Source: Caldifarciminota bacterium
Lineage (GTDB): Bacteria > Hydrothermota > Tepidihabitantia > SM23-42
Length of the DNA: 64,000 nucleotides
Assembly (NCBI GenBank): GCA_027026255.1
Contig: JALVOT010000018.1
Coordinates: forward strand, 157,904 to 221,903
Direction of reading: 5' to 3'
The number at the start of each line of letters is the position of its first letter. The stretch's first letter is position 1. Shown in pieces: positions 1 to 7,502 of the stretch. A model generated the notes under the pieces. That model saw only the letters and a program-made list of their open reading frames with translations. It had not been told where the DNA came from and searched no databases. The translations under genes were made by a program, and so were the position numbers.

Positions 1-684
1 TATGCCTATAAGGTATATGAAACAAGATGGTATGACTTCTTTCCATATTACTATTCAAATATCTACAAAAAGAGCAGCTATAATTTTATATATCCTGATG
101 TCGCCCTTGTCTTTGATAACGCAAAATGGGGTGCTACTGCACCACACCGTGGTTTACGGATGAGGCTTGAGGCATATGCTACGGTTTTCAGTAGTTATAA
201 AATCAGAAATGCCTTATTCGATTTTCGTAAATATTTCCCGCTTTCACCCCGGGCGAGTTTTGCAACCAGATTAACCCTGCTCGGCAGTTTCGGCCCGGAT
301 ATTGATTACTGGTCTATCGGCGGACCCAATTCCCTGCGCGGCTATGGATACTATGCATTCAGCGGCCCGAAACTGGGATTTTTAAATCTCGAATATCGAT
401 TTCCATTTATCGACCGTTTAAAACTTGCCTTCCCCCTGCCCATTGAAATACAGAATATCCGGGGTGTACTATTTACAGACTTCGGCGGTGTCTACACCGA
501 CTCCTTCACCGTATATGATACTGCTGGAGGATTTCATCTCAAGGATTTAAAGATGGGTATCGGCGCCGGGCTGAGGTTTACCCTTATGTATATAATCTTT
601 CGTCTCGATTTCGGCAGGGCCTGTAACCTCCAGAAATTTACAGATGACTGGAAGTTCTACTTCACCCTGGGTCCTGACTGGTAG
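1..684 (+). CDS. C-terminal part of an Omp85/BamA-like outer-membrane beta-barrel protein (5' end outside window)
   Basis: The reading frame is open from base 1 to a TAG at 682-684, so the first visible ATG at 160 is internal and the start lies upstream of the window. The visible 227 residues are rich in alternating aromatic strands. They contain a GGPNSLRGY motif followed by a strand ending in FRLDFG, the pattern of the last strands of the bacterial surface antigen (D15/BamA/TamA) barrel. The protein should sit in the outer membrane. It could be a BamA/TamA-type assembly factor or a TolB-like or patatin-like protein carrying the same barrel; the missing N-terminus would decide. Its last 23 bases overlap the end of the convergent radical SAM gene. 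Confidence 0.75.
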   Translation, partial: YAYKVYETRWYDFFPYYYSNIYKKSSYNFIYPDVALVFDNAKWGATAPHRGLRMRLEAYATVFSSYKIRNALFDFRKYFPLSPRASFATRLTLLGSFGPDIDYWSIGGPNSLRGYGYYAFSGPKLGFLNLEYRFPFIDRLKLAFPLPIEIQNIRGVLFTDFGGVYTDSFTVYDTAGGFHLKDLKMGIGAGLRFTLMYIIFRLDFGRACNLQKFTDDWKFYFTLGPDW

Positions 685-2002
685 GGCTCTGCGTCAAAAG
701 ACCCTTTATTCTTTGATATAACTCATTCTTATATTCCGGATAGAACCAGGCATAAAAAAGGTTATTATGAAACAGCGGGTCGGTGTGCTCATCAAAACCT
801 GTTTTTTTGTACTCTTCAGTAAATGGTATTGGAGAAAATTCACAGAGATGGGGATGGATACCAAGTTGATGACACAAATTTATCGAAGCGATAGCCTCCT
901 GGTAATCCTGTCCAGGTATACCATACAATATATAGGTATGAATGGCATCAGCAGGAAAACCGACCGTCTTTAATAGTTTAACCGCTTTCAGAAACTCCCG
1001 GGTGCTCACCTTTCCTCCGGTCCTCTTTTGAACTTCCGGATTTGTTGTCTCTAAACTCAAATAGATTGTCTTAAAATTTGCCTTTAACATCAATTCCGCC
1101 AGCTCTTTATTTATATAGCGGCAATGCAGCCCATTTGAGGTATGAAATTTCAAGTTATAATTACCGGCAATTATCTTTTTCAGTAATAAAGTAAAATTTT
1201 TATTATATAAAAGGGCATCGTCAAAAAATGCAATATTACTACATCGTTGATTAAAGAATATGAGCTGTTCAAAAATTTGTTGTTCAGGAAAGGATTTAAA
1301 TTCTGGAAAAAGAAAATTTGTTGCGCAGTAGGTGCAGTGAAAAGGACAACCCCGTGAGGTAAGGATGACACCGTAATCCAGTTTATTATATAAAGAAAAA
1401 TCAGGTAATAACCAGGCAGTGGATTTTGTTGAAACTGGATAATCCAGGTTGGAAAGCAATTCTAACAACCCCTGTTCAGCAGGTCCGGTAAAGACAATAT
1501 CTGCCCCGGAGTATTTCTCGGCGTGTGTTTTGCATAATGTCGCATAGATTCCACCTAAGATAACTTTACGACGGGGGAACTTCTCTTTAATCAACCTTAT
1601 CACCTCAAAGACACCCGGATACCAATAGGTCATACTTGATGTCACGAATATTATATCCGGTTCATCAAGCCGGTTGATAACCTCAACAAAAATCTTTTTT
1701 GGTATACCGTATCTTTTGTAGTATCGCGCTATATTCTTATACAACTTCGGCTTGTCAACAACCTCATAATAATATTTGCCCCGACCGTAGTCATCAGTCC
1801 GGGTGTTGGTTTGAAAATACGGACTTCTGCGGTCCAGACAATCAATCAGTTCAACCTTAAAACCCGCCTCTTTCAGAAGCCGGGCGACAATCAAAAGACC
1901 AAGCGGTTTATTCCAGAAGTCAAATGCCTTAAAATCATAGATCCAGGGATTGATTAGTAATGCCCGCACACCATATTTTATATAAATAGTATGAAATATC
2001 AA
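662..2002 (-). CDS. B12-binding-domain radical SAM protein
   Basis: A 446-residue protein. The N-terminal part (about residues 12-185) resembles the cobalamin-binding-like fold found in this class: an INPW start, then a GG segment at 150-151 before the ADIVFTG stretch. A radical SAM domain follows with CPFHCTYC, giving cluster cysteines C219, C223 and C226. Such proteins use a 4Fe-4S cluster and S-adenosylmethionine for methylation or other radical chemistry; the substrate cannot be read from sequence. It lies 15 bp downstream of the TMTC-like gene and is probably co-transcribed with it. The start is uncertain: ATG at 2002, or an internal GTG about 11 codons later that gives the more usual VRALLINP start. 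Confidence 0.85.
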   Translation of the reverse strand: MIFHTIYIKYGVRALLINPWIYDFKAFDFWNKPLGLLIVARLLKEAGFKVELIDCLDRRSPYFQTNTRTDDYGRGKYYYEVVDKPKLYKNIARYYKRYGIPKKIFVEVINRLDEPDIIFVTSSMTYWYPGVFEVIRLIKEKFPRRKVILGGIYATLCKTHAEKYSGADIVFTGPAEQGLLELLSNLDYPVSTKSTAWLLPDFSLYNKLDYGVILTSRGCPFHCTYCATNFLFPEFKSFPEQQIFEQLIFFNQRCSNIAFFDDALLYNKNFTLLLKKIIAGNYNLKFHTSNGLHCRYINKELAELMLKANFKTIYLSLETTNPEVQKRTGGKVSTREFLKAVKLLKTVGFPADAIHTYILYGIPGQDYQEAIASINLCHQLGIHPHLCEFSPIPFTEEYKKTGFDEHTDPLFHNNLFYAWFYPEYKNELYQRIKGLLTQSPTSQDPG

Positions 2003-2017
2003 GTAGTATAAAAAGAT

Positions 2018-3625
2018 TTATTTTTGCAAATTTGATGAAGCATTCTTTCTCTTCAGTTTCTTTTGTATTTCATTTAAAAATTCCTGGGGAACCTCTGAAC
2101 CGAGTTTTTTGCATTTTATTAAATCCTGCAATGCGCGCTCAAATTCTTTCTTCATAAAATAGGCGATCGCCCGGTTGTAATAGGCATCGGCAAAACCGGG
2201 ATCGATTTTGAGCACCCGGGTAAAATCGGCTATCGCCTTATCAAACTCTCCGACCGATGCATAGAGACTTCCCCGGTTATTATATACTGCAGTAAAGTTT
2301 GTGTCTAAGGATAGGGCACGGTTAAAGTCACTCAATGCATTATTATATTGATGAATCTGGGCATAATAGATCCCCCTGTTATTATACAACCTTGCCATTG
2401 ATGGATATTTTTTTATAGCATCACTCCACAATGTAATTCCGTCTTTCCATACCCGGCATCTTTTATTGGAAAGGAACGATAACAGACAAATCACCGCAAT
2501 GATTAAAATTGTTAATATAATTTTAAAAGGTCTGATGGCCTTTGCCTTCAAATAATACCAGGCTTCAGCGATGATGTAAAATAGTCCAATAAGCGGCAGA
2601 TATGTATAGCGGTCAGCAATGGGTTGTCCTACCGGAATGATCTGTATTACCGGCAGAATAGTTATGGCAAAAAACAGGCTTCCGAATATCAATTTTTTAT
2701 TATCCCTTTTTAAAAAAAGACCAAAAATAATCAACAAAACTATTATTACCGGTATAAAGCTAAAAAACGGTGATTCCCATCGGGGCAATTCAGACGGTGC
2801 AGGATAGAAACAGGAAAGCCGCACCGGCATAATGGTCTTATATAAATAGAACACCACAATGCGCAGGGGCGATATGATATTATGAAAAATGGCAGACAAT
2901 ATATTATGTCTTACTGCACCCACTGTCTGCTGTCCAAAAAAGGCAATGATTGCAAAAATTACTGATAAAACAAATAGTGGAATCTTATTGACAACAAAAT
3001 TTTTATCAAATCTTTGATAGAGAAAATAATCGATTATCAATAACACAAAGGGCAGGGTAATTGCGGTGGGTTTTGAAAGTAGTGATAAAACAAAAAATAT
3101 CACAGTCAAATAATAGAATTTCTTTGACCTTATTTTCTGATAATATAAATAAAGAATAATTCCCGCCAAAAAGAAGAGTGTAAACAGTAATTCCTTTCGT
3201 GCACTGACCCAGGCAACCGATTCTATATGGAGGGGGTGAACAGCAAAAAGGATTGTGGTTAAAAAACTAATACCCAAATCGTCGGTTAAGAGCATAAAAA
3301 GATAAAAGACAAGCAGGCAGTTAATCAGATGCAAGACGAGATTGGTCATATGATAGGCAAATGGAGAAAGATGGGCAGATCGGTAATTTAATGCGAATGA
3401 GAGTATACTTAGGGGCATATAACTGCCATAGCAATATGTAGTGAAAATCTTTAAAATACTTTTTACTGCCAATGACCTTATCTGTGTATTTCCAACAACA
3501 TACTCATTATCATCCCAGTTTGTAAAACCATTATGCAGGCAGGGATACAGAGTGAGTATGGTGATTATCAAAATCAGGAATATACTGATTATAATAAATT
3601 GACGCTGTTTAAAACTTTTTTGCAT
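2018..3625 (-). CDS. TMTC-like polytopic membrane protein with C-terminal TPR repeats
   Basis: A 535-residue protein. The first ~390 residues are mostly hydrophobic helices with the signature WDDNEYV near residue 38 and HPLHIESVAWVSARKE near residue 130. These are typical of bacterial relatives of the TMTC/GT-C glycosyltransferase group (lipid-linked sugar transfer on the outer face of the inner membrane). About three TPR units follow (residues ~410-510, NNRGIYY / NNRGSLY / YYNRAIAY). The exact activity is unknown; O-glycosylation of exported proteins is a family-based guess. It is the first gene of an operon with the radical SAM gene and is driven by a near-consensus promoter only 7 nt from its ATG. 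Confidence 0.8.
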   Translation of the reverse strand: MQKSFKQRQFIIISIFLILIITILTLYPCLHNGFTNWDDNEYVVGNTQIRSLAVKSILKIFTTYCYGSYMPLSILSFALNYRSAHLSPFAYHMTNLVLHLINCLLVFYLFMLLTDDLGISFLTTILFAVHPLHIESVAWVSARKELLFTLFFLAGIILYLYYQKIRSKKFYYLTVIFFVLSLLSKPTAITLPFVLLIIDYFLYQRFDKNFVVNKIPLFVLSVIFAIIAFFGQQTVGAVRHNILSAIFHNIISPLRIVVFYLYKTIMPVRLSCFYPAPSELPRWESPFFSFIPVIIVLLIIFGLFLKRDNKKLIFGSLFFAITILPVIQIIPVGQPIADRYTYLPLIGLFYIIAEAWYYLKAKAIRPFKIILTILIIAVICLLSFLSNKRCRVWKDGITLWSDAIKKYPSMARLYNNRGIYYAQIHQYNNALSDFNRALSLDTNFTAVYNNRGSLYASVGEFDKAIADFTRVLKIDPGFADAYYNRAIAYFMKKEFERALQDLIKCKKLGSEVPQEFLNEIQKKLKRKNASSNLQK

Positions 3626-3632
3626 TATTAAA

Positions 3633-3660
3633 ATTATACATAATCATATTATCAAGTCAA
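3633..3660 (-). promoter_or_regulatory. Sigma70-type promoter, probably leaderless, for the TMTC-like/radical SAM operon
   Basis: On the minus strand: TTGACT (3660-3655), a 16-bp spacer, TATAAT (3638-3633), then 7 nt to the ATG at 3625. The transcript should begin at or next to the A of the start codon. The shared 50-bp element starts 8 bp upstream of the -35. Confidence 0.75.
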
Positions 3661-3668
3661 CCGAGGAA

Positions 3669-3718
3669 TGCAAACGTTAACAGACATCGTTACCAGTTTA
3701 GATATAAAAGGGATTTAA
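3669..3718 (-). repeat. 50-bp upstream element, copy 1 (shared with 7348-7397)
   Basis: This 50-bp block matches 7348-7397 at 48 of 50 positions and is followed, in both places, by exactly 8 bp and then a -35 hexamer on the minus strand. The fixed spacing suggests a binding site for an activator or alpha-subunit contact (about -44 to -93), not a random repeat. It contains the short palindromes AACGTT and GTTAAC. Confidence 0.7.
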
Positions 3719-4066
3719 GAAAAATACCTGAAATAATAGGCCTTCCTGGGTATATTAAAGAGTTAGTAAAACTTTCTAAAACCAGGGAAGGCCTGTGGAT
3801 TTATGATTAGTGAAGATAATTTATTATAATCCTTTTTTAGTAAAACGCAATAGTTCGAATATAAACGGAGTCAGCCTGTGAAGCGCTGACCCCATATTGC
3901 CCACATCACTAAAAATCGACTCCCAGGTTGAATTTATGTACCTGCCCTTTTTTCCACTTACGAAGTGGAAAATTTCCCGTCTTTAACTTACATGCGAAGA
4001 TTTGACCCAGGTCGGCATATTTCAAATAAGTTTATAATGCCAAAATCTTATTGGGAGAAACCTATA
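3719..4066. other. Gene-free stretch with two stem-loops
   Basis: No convincing coding region. There is an inverted repeat AGGCCTTCC (3738-3746) with GGAAGGCCT (3786-3794), and a perfect 10-bp stem with a 3-nt loop (TTTTCCACTT at 3950-3959, AAGTGGAAAA at 3963-3972). Neither is followed by a convincing T tract. A very short reading frame (ATGATTAGTGAAG...) follows the first hairpin and ends at once; it may be what remains of a decayed mobile-element gene. Confidence 0.4.
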
Positions 4067-4645
4067 TCATCTTAACATAATGGCTTTTTCTGTAATAATA
4101 TCTTCACCAGTATCAATTCTTACGAAATAAATACCAGCTGGATATTTTTCTGCTTTAATAGTGATTTCATTCACACCTATCTTCAGTTTATTGTCAAAAA
4201 TCTCATCTACTAACCTGCCTGCCACATCAAACATTTTGATTATCACTCGACGCTCATCAGGTGAATTGAGTCTTACTTTTAAATCTGCTTTCGTAGGATT
4301 TGGAAAAACTCCTTGAAATAGAAACGGATTATTGGATTTTATTTCATTACTCTGGGGCCCACCAGCAAAACCACCGGTTAATTCTATACCCTTATCACCA
4401 CCAAATTCATATAAAGATATTTCTCCACAAACCACATACTTACCGACAAAAATCCGCCAGATGTCAAGATTAATTTCACCATCCTGATAAAGCCGGCTCG
4501 GCAGCTCTATCGAGACCCGTGTAACTTTTCCGGGATACACTAATGCTAAATCAAGTGGCAACCAGTCCACAGAAAGGAGTTGTAGAAGAAAACATCTATT
4601 TTTACCATTTAGAGTCTTGCGCAGTTTTATGTTATGAGTAACCAC
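4067..4645 (-). CDS. Fragment with C-terminal secretion/sorting (FlgD-Ig-like) domain
   Basis: A 192-codon open piece of the chimeric locus. Its last ~85 residues (VFPNPTKADLKVRL...MFDVAGRLV...YPAGIYFVRI...EKAIMLR) match the ~80-residue C-terminal beta-sandwich that sends proteins through type-IX-like systems or anchors them at the surface. The first ~25 residues do not resemble anything and probably read through a frameshift: another frame just upstream encodes a BNR-like segment ending ...ADWDTIREW. The start at 4645 is therefore nominal. No type IX secretion genes are in this window. Confidence 0.6.
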   Translation of the reverse strand: MVTHNIKLRKTLNGKNRCFLLQLLSVDWLPLDLALVYPGKVTRVSIELPSRLYQDGEINLDIWRIFVGKYVVCGEISLYEFGGDKGIELTGGFAGGPQSNEIKSNNPFLFQGVFPNPTKADLKVRLNSPDERRVIIKMFDVAGRLVDEIFDNKLKIGVNEITIKAEKYPAGIYFVRIDTGEDIITEKAIMLR

Positions 4646-4793
4646 TCCCTTATAGTATCCCAGTCAGCCGCTGACTTACTACAATAATGAAGCGCATGAG
4701 TAACAGTTGTATCTGGATATCTGTAATCCCAAACAAGATGTATACGGTCACCGAAAAATTCAAGGTCTGGATAGTAACATCCATCAAACTCGA

Positions 4794-5777
4794 TTATTTC
4801 TTTATCCCTCCATATGTCACTTTCCCGATTCTGTTAAATCCACTTGGACCAGAAGGAACACTGGGACCACGCAGAAATACTAAAGGCATACAATAAAAAG
4901 GTGTTGAAACACCACCAATCGTATAACTAAAATGTCCGTTGTTATCAGTAAGACAGGGGCCATAATACTGCGCCCTCTCACCCTTATAATAACCCCTAAA
5001 GTATACTTTTACATATCTCAAAGGCATATCAACAGTAGTGGTATCCAGACCTATGTCTTTATCAACAAGATGCTTCTTATATTTGATAGTCCCGGTTAGT
5101 GTAACATCAGTTTTTTGCCTCGGAGTAGAATTAGAGCCAGCACTATTAACAGTATCACTACTCCGCCCAGGACGAAAAAAGTTTATCCTGCCTTTCTCTT
5201 TTGCCTCTTCAACCACTTTATCCACGGCATCCCATTTTTCAAGACCCTGCTCTCTCATCAACTTTCTTGCCTTTACCAATATTGGCACTGATTCCTCTTT
5301 TTTACCTATGCCATAGCGCACTATCATTTGAACCTCTACATCATGAAGCATCTCAAGCGCTTCCTCATCGGTTAAGGTTGAATCAAGCTGTTTAAGTGAA
5401 TCAATCTGTAATCTAACCTTCTTTGCCGCGGCTTCCGGCAGAATATACTTCGTGTGCATACCAGCAACAACATCGTAGGTATATTCAGGCGGCAAGGGCG
5501 GTCTTGGACGGCGAGACCAATATTCTTTATATGAAACAAAAGTATTGGTTAAAGTATCAAAATAGAGAGTGAATTCAGCAGATGCTAAATTAGCAATATA
5601 TTCAATCTTTCCCGAAGGCATTTTAAAACCATTTTTCAAATCTCGAACATTGGCAATTGCCCATATTCCAGCTACTGGACGATAAAACTTGGCTTTTACT
5701 ACCACTCGCTTTGTTTCGCCTTTTTTAATTAAACCAGCATAACCAGAGTTTCCTATAAGTTTTGTGTTCTCACTCAA
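4794..5777 (-). CDS. Main open piece of copy A: unknown exported-protein domain plus carboxypeptidase-regulatory-like domain
   Basis: A 327-codon open frame with a nominal TTG start at 5777; homology to copy B begins further upstream in another frame. Residues ~1-200 match copy B, including RPRPPLPPEYTYDVVAGMHT, LDSTLTDEEALEMLHD and AVDKVVEEAKEKGRINFF. Residues ~225-300 (VTLTGTIKYKK...RYVKVYFRGYY...DNNGHFSYTI) look like a CNA-B or carboxypeptidase-regulatory-like beta domain. Between them lies the T6 run (5175-5180), where the +1 frame encodes a hydrophobic anchor ending at 5096. An A6 run (5111-5116 on the plus strand as T6) could restore the zero frame. Function unknown. Confidence 0.55.
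   Translation of the reverse strand: MSENTKLIGNSGYAGLIKKGETKRVVVKAKFYRPVAGIWAIANVRDLKNGFKMPSGKIEYIANLASAEFTLYFDTLTNTFVSYKEYWSRRPRPPLPPEYTYDVVAGMHTKYILPEAAAKKVRLQIDSLKQLDSTLTDEEALEMLHDVEVQMIVRYGIGKKEESVPILVKARKLMREQGLEKWDAVDKVVEEAKEKGRINFFRPGRSSDTVNSAGSNSTPRQKTDVTLTGTIKYKKHLVDKDIGLDTTTVDMPLRYVKVYFRGYYKGERAQYYGPCLTDNNGHFSYTIGGVSTPFYCMPLVFLRGPSVPSGPSGFNRIGKVTYGGIKK
5096..5180 (-). other. Copy A: T6 slip site and +1-frame transmembrane tail
   Basis: On the minus strand AAC TTT TTT CGT (zero frame) is followed in the +1 frame by VLGGVVILLIVLALILL, then RGKKLMLH and a stop at 5098-5096. This is a typical single-span anchor with a basic tail. The zero frame instead reads a polar, Ser/Asn-rich linker. 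Confidence 0.6.
5455..5530. repeat. 76-bp direct repeat, first copy (identical to 6388-6463)
   Basis: This block encodes the RPRPPLPPEYTYDVVAGMH segment and is identical at 6388-6463, while flanking coding DNA has diverged. That pattern points to recent gene conversion or strong selection on this segment after a tandem duplication. Confidence 0.85.
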
Positions 5778-5984
5778 CGGTATAAAGGATATTTGGAACT
5801 CGGGTGCATCAACACTTGATGTAACTTCAAAAGTCAGGGTAACAATCTCGCCTTCTTTAGGCTCTTCAGGATGCCAAGAAAGTTTTCCACTTGAACCCGG
5901 CGCATCTGAACTGGAATGGCGTCTATGTGTCCTCGTTGGGCATTTATTAGCACAGTTATTATTGATAGAATAAATAAGATTTTT

Positions 5985-6899
5985 CTACACATTTCTTCCT
6001 CCTAAATTATCCTTGAAATCCACAATATTTACTGGTTCTGCTCTCTCAAAGCACGGACAAACATTGCAATTATGACAAGTACAATTACTACCAATAAAAT
6101 CAGGACGAAAAAAGTTGAGTTTGCCTCTCTCTTTCGCCTCTTCAACCACTTTATCCACGGCGTCCCATTTAGAAAGATTTTGTTCTCTCATTAGTTTTCT
6201 GGCTTTGATTAATATCGGTATCGCCTCTTCTTTTCTATGAATGCCATATCTAACTACCATTGGCTCACCAATATCATGTAACATCTGCAATGCCTCTTCA
6301 TCAGTGAGTGTAGAATCTAACTGCTTGAGTGAATCCATTTGTGCCCTCAGTTTCTTTGCCTCTCTCTCAGGGAGAACAACTCCTGTATGCATACCAGCAA
6401 CAACATCGTAGGTATATTCAGGCGGCAAGGGCGGTCTTGGACGGCGAGACCAATATTCTTTATCTGTAACAAAGGTATTGGTTAAGGTATCAAACAGTAG
6501 AGAAAAATTCATATGAGCAAGATCACCCCAACTCCTTTTGTATTGTTCCGGACTAAAAATTGCCCTTGCCATTATGAACACGCCTCCAAATGGCCGGAAG
6601 AATTTCACTTGTGTTTTGAAAAACTTAGTTTCACCTTTTTTAATGGAAGTCCTGAGAGTCTCTTTACCAATAATCTTTGCATTTCCTATAGGATGAAAAC
6701 CTATATGCAGATTATTAGTAGAAACATCAACACCAGATGTAACTTCGAGAGTGATGTCTACTATTTCGCCTTCTTTAGGCTCTTTGGGATGCCAAGAAAG
6801 TTTACTTGAACCAGGTAAAGGTATTGTTGCATCATCATACCGCTGGGCACTTAACAACCCAGTTATTACCATTAATACAAACAAAACTTTGCTGACCAT
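5985..6899 (-). CDS. Unknown exported protein, copy B, with probable +1 frameshift to a membrane anchor
   Basis: The zero frame encodes 304 residues. It starts at ATG 6899 behind AGGAGG. Residues 1-18 form a signal peptide (MVSKVLFVLMVITGLLSAQ). A beta-rich domain follows (~30-150, KLSWHPKEPKEGEIVDITLE...), then a proline-rich RPRPPLPPEY segment and a helical region ending VDKVVEEAKERGKLNFF. At a T6 run (6108-6113) the zero frame turns into a short Cys-containing tail. The +1 frame instead gives VLILLVVIVLVIIAMFV, RALREQNQ and a stop at 6031-6029, making a 289-residue anchored protein. I favour the +1 product as the functional form because copies A and C show the same. No known family was recognised. 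Confidence 0.7.
   Translation of the reverse strand: MVSKVLFVLMVITGLLSAQRYDDATIPLPGSSKLSWHPKEPKEGEIVDITLEVTSGVDVSTNNLHIGFHPIGNAKIIGKETLRTSIKKGETKFFKTQVKFFRPFGGVFIMARAIFSPEQYKRSWGDLAHMNFSLLFDTLTNTFVTDKEYWSRRPRPPLPPEYTYDVVAGMHTGVVLPEREAKKLRAQMDSLKQLDSTLTDEEALQMLHDIGEPMVVRYGIHRKEEAIPILIKARKLMREQNLSKWDAVDKVVEEAKERGKLNFFRPDFIGSNCTCHNCNVCPCFERAEPVNIVDFKDNLGGRNV
6029..6113 (-). other. Copy B: T6 slip site and +1-frame transmembrane tail
   Basis: AAC TTT TTT CGT on the minus strand; a P-site Phe-tRNA slipping +1 moves from UUU to UUC. The +1 frame carries a 17-residue hydrophobic span and a charged tail. Its stop at 6031-6029 leaves a 36-nt gap before the next start at 5992, whereas the zero-frame stop (5985-5987) runs past that start. 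Confidence 0.65.
6388..6463. repeat. 76-bp direct repeat, second copy
   Basis: Identical to 5455-5530; see that entry. Both copies lie in the same reading frame of their respective paralogue. Confidence 0.85.
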
Positions 6900-6907
6900 T
6901 GTTCCTC

Positions 6908-7080
6908 CTATGTTATTATAAAGTATGCATAGGTTATACAGATTTTTTTATCCTGAAGACAATGATAGAAATCAGTACTGTGGTAAGAATTAATGTAAAT
7001 GTTATCAGGACGAAAAAAGTTTATCCTGCCTTTCTCTTTTGCCTCTTCAACCACTTTATCCACTGCGTTCCCATGTCGCA
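6908..7080 (-). pseudogene. 5'-truncated third copy (C) of the unknown exported protein
   Basis: Only the 3' end remains: homology to copies A and B begins at about 7075 and covers AVDKVVEEAKEKGRINFF. The T6 run is at 7013-7018. The +1 frame then reads VLITFTLILTTVLISIIVF, RIKKSV and a stop at 6936-6934, again a single hydrophobic span with basic tail. The zero frame gives a polar tail ending at 6908. A nominal ATG at 7099 exists, but its first residues have no counterpart in the other copies. It lies in the long leader of the copy B gene and may be transcribed with it. Confidence 0.65.
6934..7018 (-). other. Copy C: T6 slip site and +1-frame transmembrane tail
   Basis: The slip site and following CGTCCTG are identical to copies A and B. 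DNA then diverges strongly among the three, yet all keep a hydrophobic +1 frame, which argues that the +1 frame is under selection. Confidence 0.6.
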
Positions 7081-7310
7081 TCAAGACACATTCTCCCACT
7101 ACAATCCCAAAAACTAAAAGGATTGTAGAATTTATTTTTTAATAGCACCCCAGATAGTTCTGATTTGCACCTGCCTGCACCAGGCGGGTCAGAACCCATT
7201 ATTAAGTTTTTTTAAAACCAGGTTCCTGAAAAGCATCCAGGACTTAAAGCCTTGATGCACCAAAACAGGAACAGACCATTTTTTTTCAAAGAACCATAAA
7301 TCAGCATAAT

Positions 7311-7339
7311 ATTATGTCCATAATCTCTTGATGTGTCAA
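7311..7339 (-). promoter_or_regulatory. Promoter for the copy C / copy B transcript
   Basis: Minus strand TTGACA (7339-7334), 17-bp spacer, CATAAT (7316-7311). The first long frame downstream is copy B at 6899, giving a leader of about 400 nt that includes copy C and a GC-rich inverted repeat near 7170-7190. The 50-bp element sits 8 bp upstream of the -35. Confidence 0.6.
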
Positions 7340-7347
7340 GTATTTTT

Positions 7348-7397
7348 TGCAAACGTTAATAGACATCGTTACCAGTTTAGATAAAAAAGGGATTTAA
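7348..7397 (-). repeat. 50-bp upstream element, copy 2
   Basis: Matches 3669-3718 at 48 of 50 bases in the same orientation and at the same 8-bp distance from the -35 box at 7339-7334. The shared part ends abruptly on both sides. Confidence 0.7.
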
Positions 7398-7466
7398 AAA
7401 TATTAAATAGACTTTTAATTGCAACATAAAAGTTCTGTGTTGGTATTGAGAATTTAATTTTTAACG

Positions 7467-7502
7467 ATTCTTGTATTCCGGTAATTACCGGAACACAAGA
7501 AT
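7467..7502. repeat. 36-bp near-perfect palindrome
   Basis: The arms ATTCTTGTATTCCGGTAA and TTACCGGAACACAAGAAT are reverse complements with one mismatch and no loop. No T tract follows directly, so it is not a standard terminator. It could be a protein-binding site or a folded mobile-element end. Confidence 0.6.

Larger units (their letters stand above)
4067..5992 (-). pseudogene. Frameshifted chimeric exported protein (copy A): signal peptide, unknown domain, regulatory-like domain, BNR-like piece, C-terminal sorting domain
   Basis: Reading the minus strand in pieces recovers one long protein. An ATG at 5992 behind AGGAGG starts a signal peptide (MCRKILFILS...NAQR). A frame change near 5930-5945 joins it to a region matching copy B (KLSWHPEEPKEGEIV). 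The frame at 5777-4794 continues through a shared middle region into a carboxypeptidase-regulatory-like segment. A second change near 4826 leads into NRESDIWRDKEII...FGDRIHLVW, which looks like a BNR/sialidase-type repeat. A third, near 4650, leads into the sorting domain. Neighbouring genes are intact, so general sequence error is unlikely. I read it as a decaying fusion, with the caveat that the T6 shift is also present in copies B and C. Confidence 0.65.

Noticed and set aside
662..684. 23-bp overlap of convergent genes as a special regulatory device
   Set aside because: Short convergent overlaps are common in compact genomes and nothing else marks this one.
3738..3794. Hairpin at 3738-3794 as an intrinsic terminator
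   Set aside because: The perfect stem is 9 bp with a long loop and lacks a T tract on either strand.
5985..6107. Cys-rich tail of copy B (NCTCHNCNVCPC) as a metal-binding motif
   Set aside because: It is the zero-frame shadow of the Val/Ile-rich +1 frame (GTA, GTT, ATT codons read out of phase). Copies A and C have no such cysteines.
4067..7080. General sequencing error as the cause of all frame changes
   Set aside because: Dozens of neighbouring genes with equal or longer homopolymers (for example A8 in ispH) are intact, and the same T6 shift occurs in three copies. It remains possible for the individual shifts in copy A.
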